From contig VZQC01002907.1 in the NCBI GenBank assembly GCA_009823505.1, positions 982,254-1,046,253 on the forward strand: a stretch of 64,000 bases of DNA, read 5' to 3'. Of this stretch, positions 11,020 to 20,879 are shown in pieces. Under the pieces are notes generated by a model, which saw nothing but the letters and a program-made list of their open reading frames with translations, did no database searches and was not told the DNA's origin. The stretch comes from Rhizomys pruinosus. Its lineage: Eukaryota > Chordata > Mammalia > Rodentia > Spalacidae. The position numbers were made by a program, and so were the translations under genes. Position 1 is the first letter of the stretch; every line of letters begins with the position of its first letter.

Positions 11020-11400
11020 CCTAAGTTTCTAAGTGCCCAGTGCAATATCAGTAACTATAGAATGTCACAGAACACACCTCTAAAACGTAACGTACCCACC
11101 ATGCAGAATTGATAAAGCACATCCCCATTTGCCTTTACTCAATTCCAGGTAAACACTATTCTGTTTTGATTCCATGTATTTTACTATTTTGGCACCCTAT
11201 GTAGAGGAAACCATGAAGTCTGTGTTCTAGAGCCAGCTTACATAGGAATTCATCATTAAGACAGCAAATGGCATGTTAAAGACTTCTGAAAAAAAAAAAA
11301 CCCGGAACCCCTGACTAGGCCCCTACTATACCAAATACTCCAGGTGTGAACTTGGGCAAACTATATAATTTCTAAATCTTTTTCATCATCTATAAAACAA
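10980..11400 (+). repeat. Left arm of a ~420-bp inverted repeat
   Basis: The reverse complement of this segment matches 15019-15442 almost base for base. I count about half a dozen substitutions plus a poly(T)/poly(A) length difference. The arm begins with AAGCACTCTTTTCCACTGAG (SINE head), contains CATGTATTTTACTATTTTGG and an A12 run, and ends TTTCATCATCTATAAAACAA in MIR-like sequence. The arm ends only 55 bp upstream of an ERC1 exon. Confidence 0.95.
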
Positions 11401-11455
11401 GAGTAATAGTAACTTCAAAGAACTGCAGGTTTAATTAATTTTCTTTCTTTTGCAG

Positions 11456-11600
11456 ACAAGAAGCTCTTCTGGCTGCCATTAGTGAAAAAGATGCTAATAT
11501 CGCTCTTTTGGAGCTTTCATCCTCTAAGAAAAAGACCCAGGAGGAAGTGGCTGCACTCAAACGGGAAAAGGATCGCCTGGTGCAGCAGCTCAAGCAGCAG
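11456..11600 (+). CDS. ERC1: ERC1 internal coding exon (coiled-coil region)
   Basis: A 145-bp exon between a strong acceptor (TTTTCTTTCTTTTGCAG, ending at 11455) and a GT donor at 11601. After one base that completes a split codon, it reads QEALLAAISEKDANIALLEL, then SSSKKKTQEEVAALKREKDR and LVQQLKQQ. This is the ERC family C-terminal coiled coil. The short SSSKKKTQ stretch and the following exon distinguish ERC1 from ERC2. ERC1 (ELKS/Rab6IP2/CAST2) is a cytoplasmic coiled-coil scaffold. It acts at the presynaptic active zone (binding RIM, liprin-alpha and bassoon partners) and at cortical vesicle-docking sites, and interacts with Rab6. The exon ends in phase 0 and joins the exon at 22872 across an 11.3-kb intron. 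A long inverted repeat brackets it (10980-11400 and 15019-15442), which could influence its splicing. Confidence 0.96.
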
Positions 11601-11980
11601 GTATCAGTGATGCCAGAGTGCACCAGGTGGCAGAGCAGGGACAGTTCCCACTTCCTTCTCGGAAATCTCTCTGCCATGATATATTTTTTAGGGCCTTGTG
11701 TTTCATACTAGATATCTAATACAGTTAATTTTCTAGACATCTAATTACATTTAATATAATTAGAGAGTGTAGAGATCTGTGGCCAAGTCTAAAAAAGTAC
11801 ATGGAATTCTCAGTTGATAGGACTAGCTTAGAAGATGTCACAGGCCTTTTGACTTTTTTTTAATCCTTGTACATTAACTGGTAGAAATTAGTTATGTTCT
11901 ACGTATTTGGGATGAAAAAGACATATTCCCACTAGTTTCTTACTACACAGATGTTCAGTATACTTTGATTTAAAGATTTC
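11601..11980. other. ERC1 intron start, no recognised feature
   Basis: AT-rich intronic sequence after the donor site. A frame reading out of the exon stays open for about 36 codons, but there is no sign of use as a terminal exon. Confidence 0.4.
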
Positions 11981-11984
11981 TAGT

Positions 11985-12185
11985 GGGGCTGGAGAGATAG
12001 CTCAGTAGTGATTAAAAGCACTTGTTGCTTTTGCAGAGAATCAGAGTTTGGTTCCCAAAACCCACATCAAGCAGCTCCTAACTACTTGTAACTCCAATCC
12101 AGAAGATTTGACACCCTCTTCTGTTTTCTGTGGGCATGCACAAACATACAGAGACTCATACACACACAGGCACACAAACATAAAA
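11985..12185 (+). mobile_element. B2/B3-type SINE
   Basis: GGGGCTGGAGAGATAGCTCA head, diverged body with TTTGACACCCTCTTCTG, and an ACACACACAGGCACACAAAC tail. Confidence 0.8.
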
Positions 12186-12294
12186 GATTCTGGTTATTCA
12201 GGGTTGAGTGAGTTCTGAAGAACTCACTGGCTTTCTTAGCCTTTATCCTTCCAAAATTTAATGCTTACACATTCATGTAAGGATCTTTATTTGT

Positions 12295-12355
12295 GCCAGG
12301 AGTAATGGTGCGTGCCTTTAATTGCACATTCAGAAGGCAGACATTAATTTTTAAT
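12295..12355 (+). mobile_element. Truncated B1 SINE head
   Basis: CAGGAGTAATGGTGCGTGCC through CATTCAGAAGGCAGAC is the first part of a sense B1. It is cut off where an antisense B1 begins, giving a small inverted B1 pair. Confidence 0.55.
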
Positions 12356-12356
12356 T

Positions 12357-12506
12357 TTTTTGTTCTTTTTGAGACAGGGTCTCCCTTTAGTCCCAGCTGG
12401 CCTGGAACTAACTCTGTAGACCAGGCTGGCTTTGAACTCACAGAGATCCACCTGCCTCTGCGTCCTGAGTGCTGGGATTAAAGGCGAGCACCACCACGCC
12501 TAGCCC
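12357..12506 (-). mobile_element. B1 SINE
   Basis: Antisense B1: TTTTTGAGACAGGGTCTCCC to ACCACCACGCCTAGCCCC. Confidence 0.92.
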
Positions 12507-13626
12507 CAGACTGGTTTTCATCTCTAGAAATTCAGTTAGGTATTTTGCATTTTCTGTTGCACAGAGGTAAAGGCACACTGGGGCTATAAAAGAGTAATAG
12601 AAAAATAACAGGAAACTTGGTGTCTAGGAAGAGGAGAGGGCCAGCATCAAGGCCTTGGATGTCCAGCACTGTGTGGTCAAGACCATAGCTGACCCTAAGG
12701 GGAGGTGGGAAGTCCATTCTAGAGAACTGGGCTTCCCAAGACCAAAATCTTCACTGAACCATCTTACTGGCTTCTCTGCTTTGCCTTTGATGGTCTTCTC
12801 TGAGTGTACCTGTGCTATTTGTAGTGTCTATAATGTCTACATTGCCAGTCACGTTTTCTGTATATTGTGCCTGCTTAGATACACTTCATCCTGAAATAAT
12901 GAGCTGAGGAAGCTGTTCCCCAAGTAGGGAAATTCTTCTTTTCTATATAAAGATCTACCTGTCATCATTTGACATTTTAACATAATGTGTAATGCTTAAA
13001 TTGATAAGAATCAATAATCTCACAATAAAGATATTTTCTAAGTATTTTAATATTAAATTTGCTTAGAAATGGACCTGATATTTATTTATGTGTCTGATTT
13101 TGCTGAAAAAGTACCAAAAGATATTACTTTCCTTCCGGATAGATACTACACTAGCAAAACAGTGGCCCATTGACCATTTACAACTGAAGGAAAACATTTC
13201 CAGTGCCATACAATAATTTTTAGCAAGACGGGACATCATTTCATTAAATAATAGAATGTGCTTATTATTTATTATTATTAACGACATTTGTCTAGCAGTT
13301 GTAAACAGAGATTTTTCTGTCCAGAGATAATGTGAAATAGCAGGGTATTATTGAGGAAAGGAGTTCTCTGGATCACTGGGTACGTAGACTTGTTAACTAT
13401 ATATATCAGTTTGGCTGGAATATATAAGCACATGATTCATTCAGTAGTCCTTCACTAATATACCAACTAGAATAGAACTGCAGGCCAGAATACTGTATCT
13501 TGTTCATAATGGCTTTTGATTACTTGGCTCTCAATACCATGTTTTTTTTTTTTTTCAGTAGATGAAAATTAAAGAAGTTAATCCATGAATGTATAATTTC
13601 AAAAAAAGAGTTGCTAAATGTTTAAG
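12507..13626. other. ERC1 intron, no recognised feature
   Basis: Unassigned AT-rich sequence. A pure T-run is seen near 13542-13556. Confidence 0.5.
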
Positions 13627-13690
13627 CATGGGGATGTGGCCCAGTGGTAGAGTACTCCTTAAAGCCCTGAGTACCATCCCTCCTAACTGA
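13627..13690 (+). mobile_element. ID SINE fragment
   Basis: GGATGTGGCCCAGTGGTAGA (A box), then AAAGCCCTGAGTACCATCCC, is a diverged ID element. Confidence 0.6.
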
Positions 13691-13859
13691 AATGTAGATG
13701 TGTGTGCACTCACACACATGCACATGTGTTAGAATGTTCTGTAGTGATGTGATGAATATGAAGAGAAATATAATGAAATTGGTACTCTTTTCTATGAAAA
13801 ACTCTATGTCCCTACCTTCTCAAAATGCATCTGGAATGCTGGGATTGAGAAGGAAGGAA

Positions 13860-14000
13860 TTCAACAGCAGCCACCAAAGCTCTTGCTGCAAAGCCTGTTG
13901 ACTTGAGTCCTATCCCTGGACCCAGTTGGTGGAAGGAGAGAATCAACTCCTATGAACTGTCCTCTGACCTTAACACCTGTGCCATGGTGTATGTATGTGC
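13860..14000 (+). mobile_element. B4/B3-type SINE fragment
   Basis: CAAAGCTCTTGCTGCAAAGC, GACTTGAGTCCTATCCCTGG and AACTGTCCTCTGACCTTAAC follow the order of an older tRNA-derived rodent SINE. Confidence 0.6.
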
Positions 14001-14008
14001 AAGCTGAT

Positions 14009-14163
14009 TGCTTTTTTTTTGGTCTTTTCGAGACAGGTCTCCCTGTAGCCCCAGCTGTCCTGGAACTCACTCTGTAGACCAGGCTGGCCTTGAACTCACA
14101 AAGATCTACCTGCCTTTGCCTCCCGAGTGCTAGGATTAAAGGCGTGCGCCACCATGCCCGGCA
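14009..14163 (-). mobile_element. B1 SINE
   Basis: Antisense B1: TTTCGAGACAGGTCTCCCTG to CCACCATGCCCGGC. Confidence 0.92.
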
Positions 14164-14174
14164 TTTATCTTTGA

Positions 14175-14411
14175 CTTTTTTTTTAATTTTTTAAAATTTT
14201 ATTTATTTTCGTATGTGTATGAATGTTACTGTCTGCATGCAGGTTTGTGTACCCGTGTCGTGCAATGCCGCGGAGGTCAGAAGAGGGTGTCAAATTCCCC
14301 TGGAACTGGAGTTACAGATGGTTTTCAACTGCCATGTGGATGCTGGGGATCTAACCCGGGTCCTCTGCAAGAGTAGGCAGCGCTCTTAACCGCTAGGCCA
14401 TCTCCAGCCCC
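14175..14411 (-). mobile_element. B2 SINE
   Basis: Antisense B2 without the internal duplication: poly(T), GAATGTTACTGTCTGCATGC, then GCGGAGGTCAGAAGAGGGTG and CCATCTCCAGCCCC. Confidence 0.92.
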
Positions 14412-15018
14412 GTCTTTGACTTTTAATAGCTTTGTCATAGCAAGCCTCAGAGAGGACTCTTTAAGTTGACTCTACTTGGAATCCCTTGAGCTTTGTGGAG
14501 CTTGGTGTCCATGTCTCTCCCGCACTTCAGATGTCTTCAGCTATTACTTTGAGGACTAACCCTTCTCCCATCTTTTCACCTTCCAGAATACCCATATTGT
14601 AAACGTGTATTTGCTTAATGATGTATTATAGCTTCCAAAGACTTTCTTCACATTTTCATTCTTGTTCACCTGCAAAATGAAATTTTTAATGTTGAGATCC
14701 AGAAATTCTTTTTATTAATCTAGTGTACTTTTAACTTATATACTTGAAGCCATTTTTTTTAATTCTACAAAGAACTAAGTCATACTTTTAAAATAAATTC
14801 TGCTTCATATTAGGTAACCAAAGAACTTAGATAATATAGATAATTCTGAATTTATCCCAGTTTTCTTTCATCCATCTATTTTCTTGTGTGTGCGTGTGTG
14901 TGTGCGCGTGTGCGTGCGCGTACGTGTGTGTAGTGGGGGGGTCATCAGTTCTGGATGTAACAGTTTGATAAAGCTCCTTTTTAAAGCTCTTGTTACCTAC
15001 TCTAGGCTTTCCCTCCTG
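14412..15018. other. ERC1 intron with a GT-rich alternating tract
   Basis: Unassigned apart from 14886-14932, an alternating purine-pyrimidine tract (GT/GC/AC steps, for example GTGCGCGTGTGCGTGCGCGT). Such tracts can adopt Z-DNA. Confidence 0.6.
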
Positions 15019-15442
15019 TTGTTTTATAGATGATGAAAAAGATTTAGAAATTATATAGTTTGCCCAAGTTCACACCTGGAGTATCTGGTATAGTAGGGGC
15101 CTAGTCAGGGGTTCCGGGTTTTTTTTTTTTTTTCAGAAGTCTTTAACATGCTATTTGCTGTCTTAATGATGAATTCCTATGTAAGCTGGCTCTAGAACAC
15201 AGACTTCATGGTTTCCTCTACATAGGGTGCCAAAATAGTAAAATACATGGAATCAAAACAGAATAGTGTTTACCTGGAATTGAGTAAAGGCAAATGGGGA
15301 TGTGCTTTATCAATTCTGCATGGTGGGTACGTTACGTTCTAGAGGTGTGTTCTGTGACATTCTATAGTTACTGATATTGCACTGGGCACTTAGAAACTTA
15401 GGGCAGGGGTAGAGGAGATGGCTCAATGGAAAAGAGTGCTTG
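15019..15442 (-). repeat. Right arm of the ~420-bp inverted repeat
   Basis: Reverse-complement partner of 10980-11400. It starts TTGTTTTATAGATGATGAAA, contains a longer T-run (about 17 instead of 12), and ends GCTCAATGGAAAAGAGTGCTTG. Sequence outside both ends is unrelated to the flanks of the left arm, so the duplicated unit has sharp boundaries. Confidence 0.95.
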
Positions 15443-16084
15443 CCTCTTTTGGTCTCTTTTGACTTATTAAAATACAGAATTTAAATGATATTTGTATTCA
15501 AGAATAGAAAATAATATCTAATAAACTAGAACACAAGCTGTCACAGAAGCCAAAATTTACATGATTTACTTAATCACATCATCTTTACTACAACATGGAT
15601 GGATGGCCTTCCATAAAATGGTATTTATGCCATGGGTTATCTCTAAAGTATTAGTAGCCACCATTTATTCAGCTGAATCCTGTTTTGAGTATCTTACTTG
15701 AATTAACTCAGTTAATCCTCACCTCAGCCCTGGTTAGTAGAATTACCATTATTGTACAGAGAACCGAGAAAGGTTAAAGAAATTTGTCCTAAGTCACTCC
15801 TAGTAAGTCACTGAGCTGAGAGTCATTACAAGTTAGATTACTACAAGTTACATGCTTACTTGCTACACCAAAGTATGTTACCAACATTAGACGTTTTGGT
15901 ATGAGATTTCAGTACCTTTAGCCATAATGACCCGATAATCTCTTGTAGTAACTACAGCCTTAACCTGCCCTTGTTTTAAAGTAACATGAAAATAAGCACA
16001 TTATTGCAAAGGAATATCACATTAAAAAATAATCCAAATCTTCATGGGTAAAAATATCATACATCCTTACTGGCGAGGAAGTAA
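15443..16084. other. ERC1 intron with MIR-like stretch
   Basis: About 15650-15830 follows the order of an old MIR SINE: TTAACTCAGTTAATCCTCAC, ATTATTGTACAGAGAACCGA, then CCTAGTAAGTCACTGAGCTG. The rest is unassigned. Confidence 0.45.
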
Positions 16085-16121
16085 AGATGGCTGAGAAACA
16101 TCTTAAAAAGTGTTCAACATC

Positions 16122-16340
16122 GGGGCTGGAGAGATGGCCTAGCAGTTAAGACTGCCAACCGCTCTTGCAGAGGACCCGGGTTCGATCCCCAGCACCCATA
16201 TGGTGGCTGAGAACCGTCTTTGGCTCTAGTTCCAGGGGAATCCAACACCCTCTTCTGACTTCTGCGGCATTGCACGACACGGGTGCACAAACCTATATGC
16301 AGACAGTACACTCATACACATAAAAAATAAATAAAATTTT
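16122..16340 (+). mobile_element. B2 SINE inserted in L1
   Basis: Complete sense B2 starting GGGGCTGGAGAGATGGCCTA and ending AAATAAATAAAATTTT. It splits the L1 ORF2 fragment and has a perfect 19-bp target-site duplication TTAAAAAGTGTTCAACATC at 16103-16121 and 16341-16359. Low divergence and a perfect duplication point to recent activity. Confidence 0.97.
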
Positions 16341-17583
16341 TTAAAAAGTGTTCAACATCATTAATAATTAAGGAAATGCAAATTAAAACCACTCTAAGGT
16401 ATCATCTCACTCCGCTAAGGCTAGCCAAGATCAAGAAAACAAAAGACACCAAATGCTGGAGAGGTTGTGGGGAAAGGGGAACACTCATCCACTGCTGGTG
16501 CGAATGTAAACTGGTACAACCACTGTGGAAAGCAGTGTGGAGAACCCTTAAAAGACTCAAAATGGGCCTACCACCTGACCCACCCATACCACTCCTGCGT
16601 ATATACCCACAAGATACATCCACCACTATGTTTATTGCAGCTCTCTTCACAATAGCAAAGAGCTGGAACCAACCCAAATGCTGCCCCTCAACTGATGACT
16701 GGATAACAAAAATGTGGTACACCTATACAATGGAGTTCTATGCAGTGGCAAAGAAAGATGACATCATGAAATTTGCAGATAAATGGATGGAACCAGAAGA
16801 TTTTATGTTAAGTGAAGTAACACAGTCCCAGAAAAACAAAAGACAAATGGTATCCTTCATCTGTGGGTGCTAGTACCAAGTACCTAGTCGTAAGGCAAAC
16901 TGAGAAAAATTAATGTTACAGTCCTCATGATCTGAAAACAACTGTGCTCTTATATTGTGAATCCCTAGACAGGTTCTAGAACTAACCTACCATTTATTTT
17001 CAGACTTTGGATTTTTGGTATATGATCGTGGGTATGTATGCATCTTTTAAAGTAATATAAAATTAAAATGGAAAAATGCAAATCAAGAAATATGATATGG
17101 AAATAACATACAGTTTGTTTTCAAAAGATACAATTTTAATATAGATGTGATGTATCAAGCTGGTTGGTGTAACTTAGCCTTTCTGGGTGCTTAATGACCA
17201 TACATAATACCCATACCAATTTGTCTGAGGGACCTAAGGGATACTTTTATTCCTTGCCCTCAGAGGTCAACCAAGTCTTAGGGGACTATGCATGGGAGCA
17301 TCTCTTGAAATGTCCTGCAAATGTGGGTCACCAGTCTTCCTGTGCAGGGAGGTCTTGGAGATCCATTAATGGGACTTCAGCCAGTGTCCAGTCTACAAAG
17401 AGGAAAAGTCTGCTCATGCTTCAAAAAGGGAAGCCTGGTCTAGCAAGACCTGATTTTGTCCTCGAGTGCATGGAACTGGTAAATGAAAAGCTGAAAGGAG
17501 CCAGGGGCTCCCACCCTCCCCCCCCCAAAAAAAAATCCTGAGAGACCCCTGAGGGTTAAATCCTCAACTGACCTTACAAAAAC

Positions 17584-17818
17584 TGGGGTTGGAGAGATGG
17601 CCTAGCAGTTAAGAGAGCCAAACTGCTCTTGCAGAGGACCCGGGTTCGATCCCCAGCACCCCACGGTGGCTGAGAGCCGTCTTTAACTCCAATTCCAGAG
17701 GAATCCGACACCCTCTTCTGACCTCCGCAGCATTGCACAACACGGGTGCACAAACTTTCATGCGGACAGTACATTCATACACATACAAAAATAAATTTAA
17801 AAATTTTTAAAAAGAAAA
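17584..17818 (+). mobile_element. B2 SINE inserted in L1 3' UTR
   Basis: Sense B2 from GGGGTTGGAGAGATGGCCTA to its A-rich tail. The flanking repeat ACAAAAAC is at 17576-17583 and 17819-17826. The uninterrupted L1 at 62001-62030 shows the empty site. Confidence 0.95.
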
Positions 17819-18390
17819 CAAAAACCTTGGTGAATCTGGGCTGTGTGGCCTTAAGCATCCAAGGAAAGTAAAACCAGAAATAATTAGTAAGTCCTGAGAA
17901 ATTGTACTTCAGATATAAAACTTGAGATCTTAGTAAAAAGACAAAAAGAAAAAGAGAGCACTGTTGTTTGGCCTGTCTTCAGTTCTTACTGGCAAGTGCA
18001 TCTACTCTGTGGCTGCCAATGCTTTTGCTTTTCTTCAAAGACATGAGACACAGCTTTTTAACCCTCCAGTATGGACTGAAGACTCATGGCTCTCCGAGAA
18101 TCCTCCAAACCTTCAATGCCAGACTACTGGGATACCCAGCTTGTGGACTGAGCAGCTACAGGGATTTCAGCCTCATCAGAGTATAGACTGCCATTGTTGG
18201 ACTACCCGGGCTGTATCATAGAGGCCAGTACAAGAACATCAAGACAGGTCATGTGCTTACTGGACTTCATTTGGGGAACCATGCAAGGGAAAGACCCCAG
18301 TGTGCAGCACAAGGGCAAGATCGATGGTTGTTTAGGCTTGCCAAGGAGGAACCTTCAAACACTTCCTTAAGGAAAACGTGACATCTTTTA

Positions 18391-18441
18391 GGAAAGGAAG
18401 GAAGGAAGGAAGGAAGGAAGGAAGGAAGGAAGGAAGGAAGG
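18391..18441 (+). repeat. (GGAA)n microsatellite in L1 3' UTR
   Basis: About twelve GGAA units. The same L1 position in other copies lacks this expansion. Confidence 0.95.
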
Positions 18442-18704
18442 TCCTCCAATTCAGGTGATATGTGTATGTATGTATGTATATATGTATACATATTGAAGCA
18501 ATACAAGTTAGAACAACAACAACCAAAGAACTAGAAAAAAAAACTCAGGAAAGACTCAGAAAAAGATGCAAGACATGTATGGCAGAGCGCAGGAACTCAG
18601 GTGGGGTGGGGGGCATGGAAAGGAAAGTGACTCTAAACTCGATTGAGAAATGATGTATGATGTATGGAAAAAGTTTAATAATAATTAAAAAATAAAATAT
18701 AAAA

Positions 18705-19215
18705 AGAAAGGCAAACTGAGCAACATTAATGTAATATTTCTTTTTATCTGAAAGCAACTGTGCTGTTATGTGAATCCCTTACAGGGTTCTAGAATTAACC
18801 TACCACTTATTTTCAGACTTTGTAATTTTGGTATATGGGTGGAGGGTGTGTATGCATATTTTAGAATAATATTAAACAAAGGGGGAAAGTTGAATTCCTA
18901 AACATGATTTGGAATTAACATTTCAGATGGCATAATTTTGGTATATGTGCAACATATATATGCATATTTTAGAGCAATACAAATTGGAGGGAATAACAAC
19001 AACAAAAGGACTGGGACAAAGAACTGATGGAAACACTAAATTTCTGCACAAAACAATAACCCTCTGCATAGAAAAACTTTTAAAAAAGACTGTGAAAAAG
19101 ATATGTATGGCAGAATGCGTGAACTCGGGTGGGGTGGGGGACATGGAAAGGGGAATGAGTCTAAATTGGACTGAGAAATGTTGTATGAAATGCACAAAAT
19201 ACCAGTAAAAAATAA
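18705..19215 (+). mobile_element. Second L1 3' UTR fragment
   Basis: Starts AGGCAAACTGAGCAACATTA, the sequence just after ORF2 in the neighbouring L1. It runs through GGTATATGTGCAACATATAT and the G-rich GGGTGGGGTGGGGGAC to AGTAAAAAATAAATG. It lacks the central 3' UTR block, so it is an internally deleted or separate insertion placed directly behind the first. Confidence 0.85.
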
Positions 19216-19218
19216 ATG

Positions 19219-19350
19219 TCTTATTTGTCTTTAATCCCATCACTCAGGAGGCAGAGACAGGCAGATCTCCAAGAGTTCAAGGCCAGCCTGGTCTACATAC
19301 CTAGTTCCAGGCTAGCTGGGGTTACAGGGAAACCCTGTCTCAAAAAAGGA
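19219..19350 (+). mobile_element. B1 SINE, 5' truncated
   Basis: CTTTAATCCCATCACTCAGG, the GTTCAAGGCCAGCCTGGTCT core and CCCTGTCTCAAAAAAGG. Confidence 0.88.
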
Positions 19351-19371
19351 GACCTGTGTCTGTGTGTCTGT

Positions 19372-19540
19372 GTGTCTGTGTGTCTATGTGCCTGAGTGTG
19401 GATGCCGATGGAGGCCAAGAGAAGTCAGGTCTCCTGGAGCTGGAGCTATAGACAGTTGTGAGATGCCCAATATGGGTGCTGGGAACTGAACTCCAGTACT
19501 CCATTAAAGCAGGAAGCACTTCTAACTGCTGAGCCCTCTC
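19372..19540 (-). mobile_element. B3-type SINE
   Basis: GGCCAAGAGAAGTCAGGTCT, ATGGGTGCTGGGAACTGAAC and CTAACTGCTGAGCCCTCTCT form the antisense layout of a tRNA-derived B3/B2-like SINE. Confidence 0.65.
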
Positions 19541-19654
19541 TCTATGTACTCTCCATGTACTTGAAAAAAAGTCTTTCCAAACCAACATTAACTGAGTGTT
19601 GTATACCAAGAATTATTCTAAAAATTTCAGATAGTTTGCTTTATTTTAAAAAGT

Positions 19655-20275
19655 GTCTGAGTTGTTAGATGGCTCAGTGAATAAAGCACTTCCCTGGCAA
19701 CCATGTTGGAGAACCTGCTGTGAATCCCCAGAAGCTGAGGAAAGCTGGAAGTAGTAGTGTGTGAATTCCAGCACTCTGTCAATATGGGAGGACGTCAGAA
19801 CCCAGGACACTCCTGAGTAAAGCTGGTAGTAGTGTGTGAATTCCAGCACTCTGTCAGGATGGGAGGACATCAGAACCCAGGACACTCCTGAGTAAAGCTG
19901 GAAGTAGTAGTGTGTGAACTCCAGCACTCTGTCAGAATGGGAGGATGTCAGAACCCAGGACTCTCCTGAGTAAAGCTGGAAGTAGTAGTGTGTGAATTCC
20001 AGCACTCTGACAGGATGGGAGGATGTCAGAACCCAGGACTCTCCTGAGTAAAGCTGGAAGTAGTAGTGTGTGAACTCCAGCACTCTGTCAGGATGGGAGG
20101 ACGTCAGAACCCAGGACACTCCTGGGCCTCCTAACTTGGTATACAGGTGAAGCTGTCTCAAACAAAGTGGAAGCTGAAAACTGACACCTGAGATTGTCCT
20201 CTGACCGCCTGTGGAGACAGATACACTGTGGCTAGTGCGCACATATACACACACAAACACATACAATACACACCT
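19655..20275 (+). mobile_element. B3/B4-type SINE with internal tandem expansion
   Basis: TTAGATGGCTCAGTGAATAA is the A-box head. AAACTGACACCTGAGATTGT, CCTCTGACCGCCTGTGGAGA and an ACATATACACACACAAACAC tail are the end of the same kind of SINE. Between them sits a five-copy 78-bp tandem array that is absent from other such SINEs here. Confidence 0.65.
19741..20125 (+). repeat. 78-bp minisatellite, five copies
   Basis: Units start AAAGCTGGAAGTAGTAGTGT and end CACTCCTGAGT. They lie at 19741-19818, 19819-19893 (75 bp, one GTA triplet lost), 19894-19971, 19972-20049 and 20050 to about 20125. 78 is a multiple of three and units differ only by substitutions or whole triplets, so a minus-strand frame stays open through all copies (218 codons, repeating a 26-residue unit with TSSHPDRVLEFTHYYFQLYS). 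This is very probably incidental. Confidence 0.96.
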
Positions 20276-20339
20276 ACAGAGATAACAACAGGCTCTTTCC
20301 AAGCCAATGTAAACTGAATCTGTATACCATTTATTCTAA

Positions 20340-20470
20340 GAACTTTAGACATTGATTTACTCCTTTTAAAGAATATGGGATAGGTAGAATTTTCATCTTC
20401 ACTGTACAGATGAACAGGCTGAAGTACAGAAAGCCCAAGTAACATAGTAAAGCTTGAATGGTTAGCACAC
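20340..20470 (+). mobile_element. MIR-like old SINE fragment
   Basis: TTTTCATCTTCACTGTACAG, ATGAACAGGCTGAAGTACAG and GCCCAAGTAACATAGTAAAG follow the MIR core order. Diverged. Confidence 0.45.
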
Positions 20471-20769
20471 TGCCAGGATGGAACTCTTGACAACAAAGCA
20501 CCCTCATCCTTTAATGTCCTTCTTCTTCCTCAACTTTTGCCTGATAGAGCATTTTTTTCCTGTTCGTTTTGGTTTTGGTTTTGGTTTTGGAGACAAGATC
20601 TCACAAAGCCCAGGGTGGCCTCAAACTCAGTTTGTATCCAAGGCTAGCCCAGAACTCCTGTTTTGCTACCAGGCCCTAGTTGTATTAAACTTTTTATTGT
20701 GAGATAGTTATAATTCATGAGGTGTTGGTTTTGTTTTTTTTAAGCACAAAACATGGCCAAAATAAGGAA

Positions 20770-20860
20770 CAGAGAGATGTTTCAGTAGTGAAGAGCACTG
20801 GCCTCCAAGGACACATTCTCATAGGTGTACGCGCACGCGCGCACACACACACAGAATGTT
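20770..20860 (+). mobile_element. Short SINE relic ending in a CA/CG tract
   Basis: CAGAGAGATGTTTCAGTAGT head and a GCGCACGCGCGCACACACAC tail; the body is mostly lost. Confidence 0.5.
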
Positions 20861-20879
20861 TTTTAATTGATGCTCTGAG

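Larger units (their letters stand above)
16085..18700 (+). mobile_element. L1 retrotransposon, 3' end of ORF2 plus long 3' UTR
   Basis: 5'-truncated rodent L1. An open frame at 16376-16873 gives the last 165 codons of ORF2, including the C-terminal Cys-rich segment ([19 protein letters not shown]) and a C-terminal stretch ending FICGC. A 3' UTR of about 1.6 kb follows, excluding the inserted B2. It contains a conserved block at 17160-17540, a (GGAA)n tract (18391-18441), a G-rich GGTGGGGTGGGGGGC motif (about 18600) and an AATAAAATATAAAAAG end near 18700. Two B2 elements are inserted in it. The same 3' UTR is seen at 61440-62450 and 45010-45800. There is no complete ORF1 or ORF2, so the copy is dead. 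Confidence 0.93.

Noticed and set aside
11508..11711. Read-through of the ERC1 exon past 11600 as a shorter terminal exon
   Set aside because: A consensus donor follows in phase, the next exon is found, and no poly(A) signal lies close behind.
19646..20302. 218-codon minus-strand open frame with a 26-residue repeat
   Set aside because: The frame exists because the tandem unit is 78 bp. It begins and ends in SINE sequence and has no known domain.
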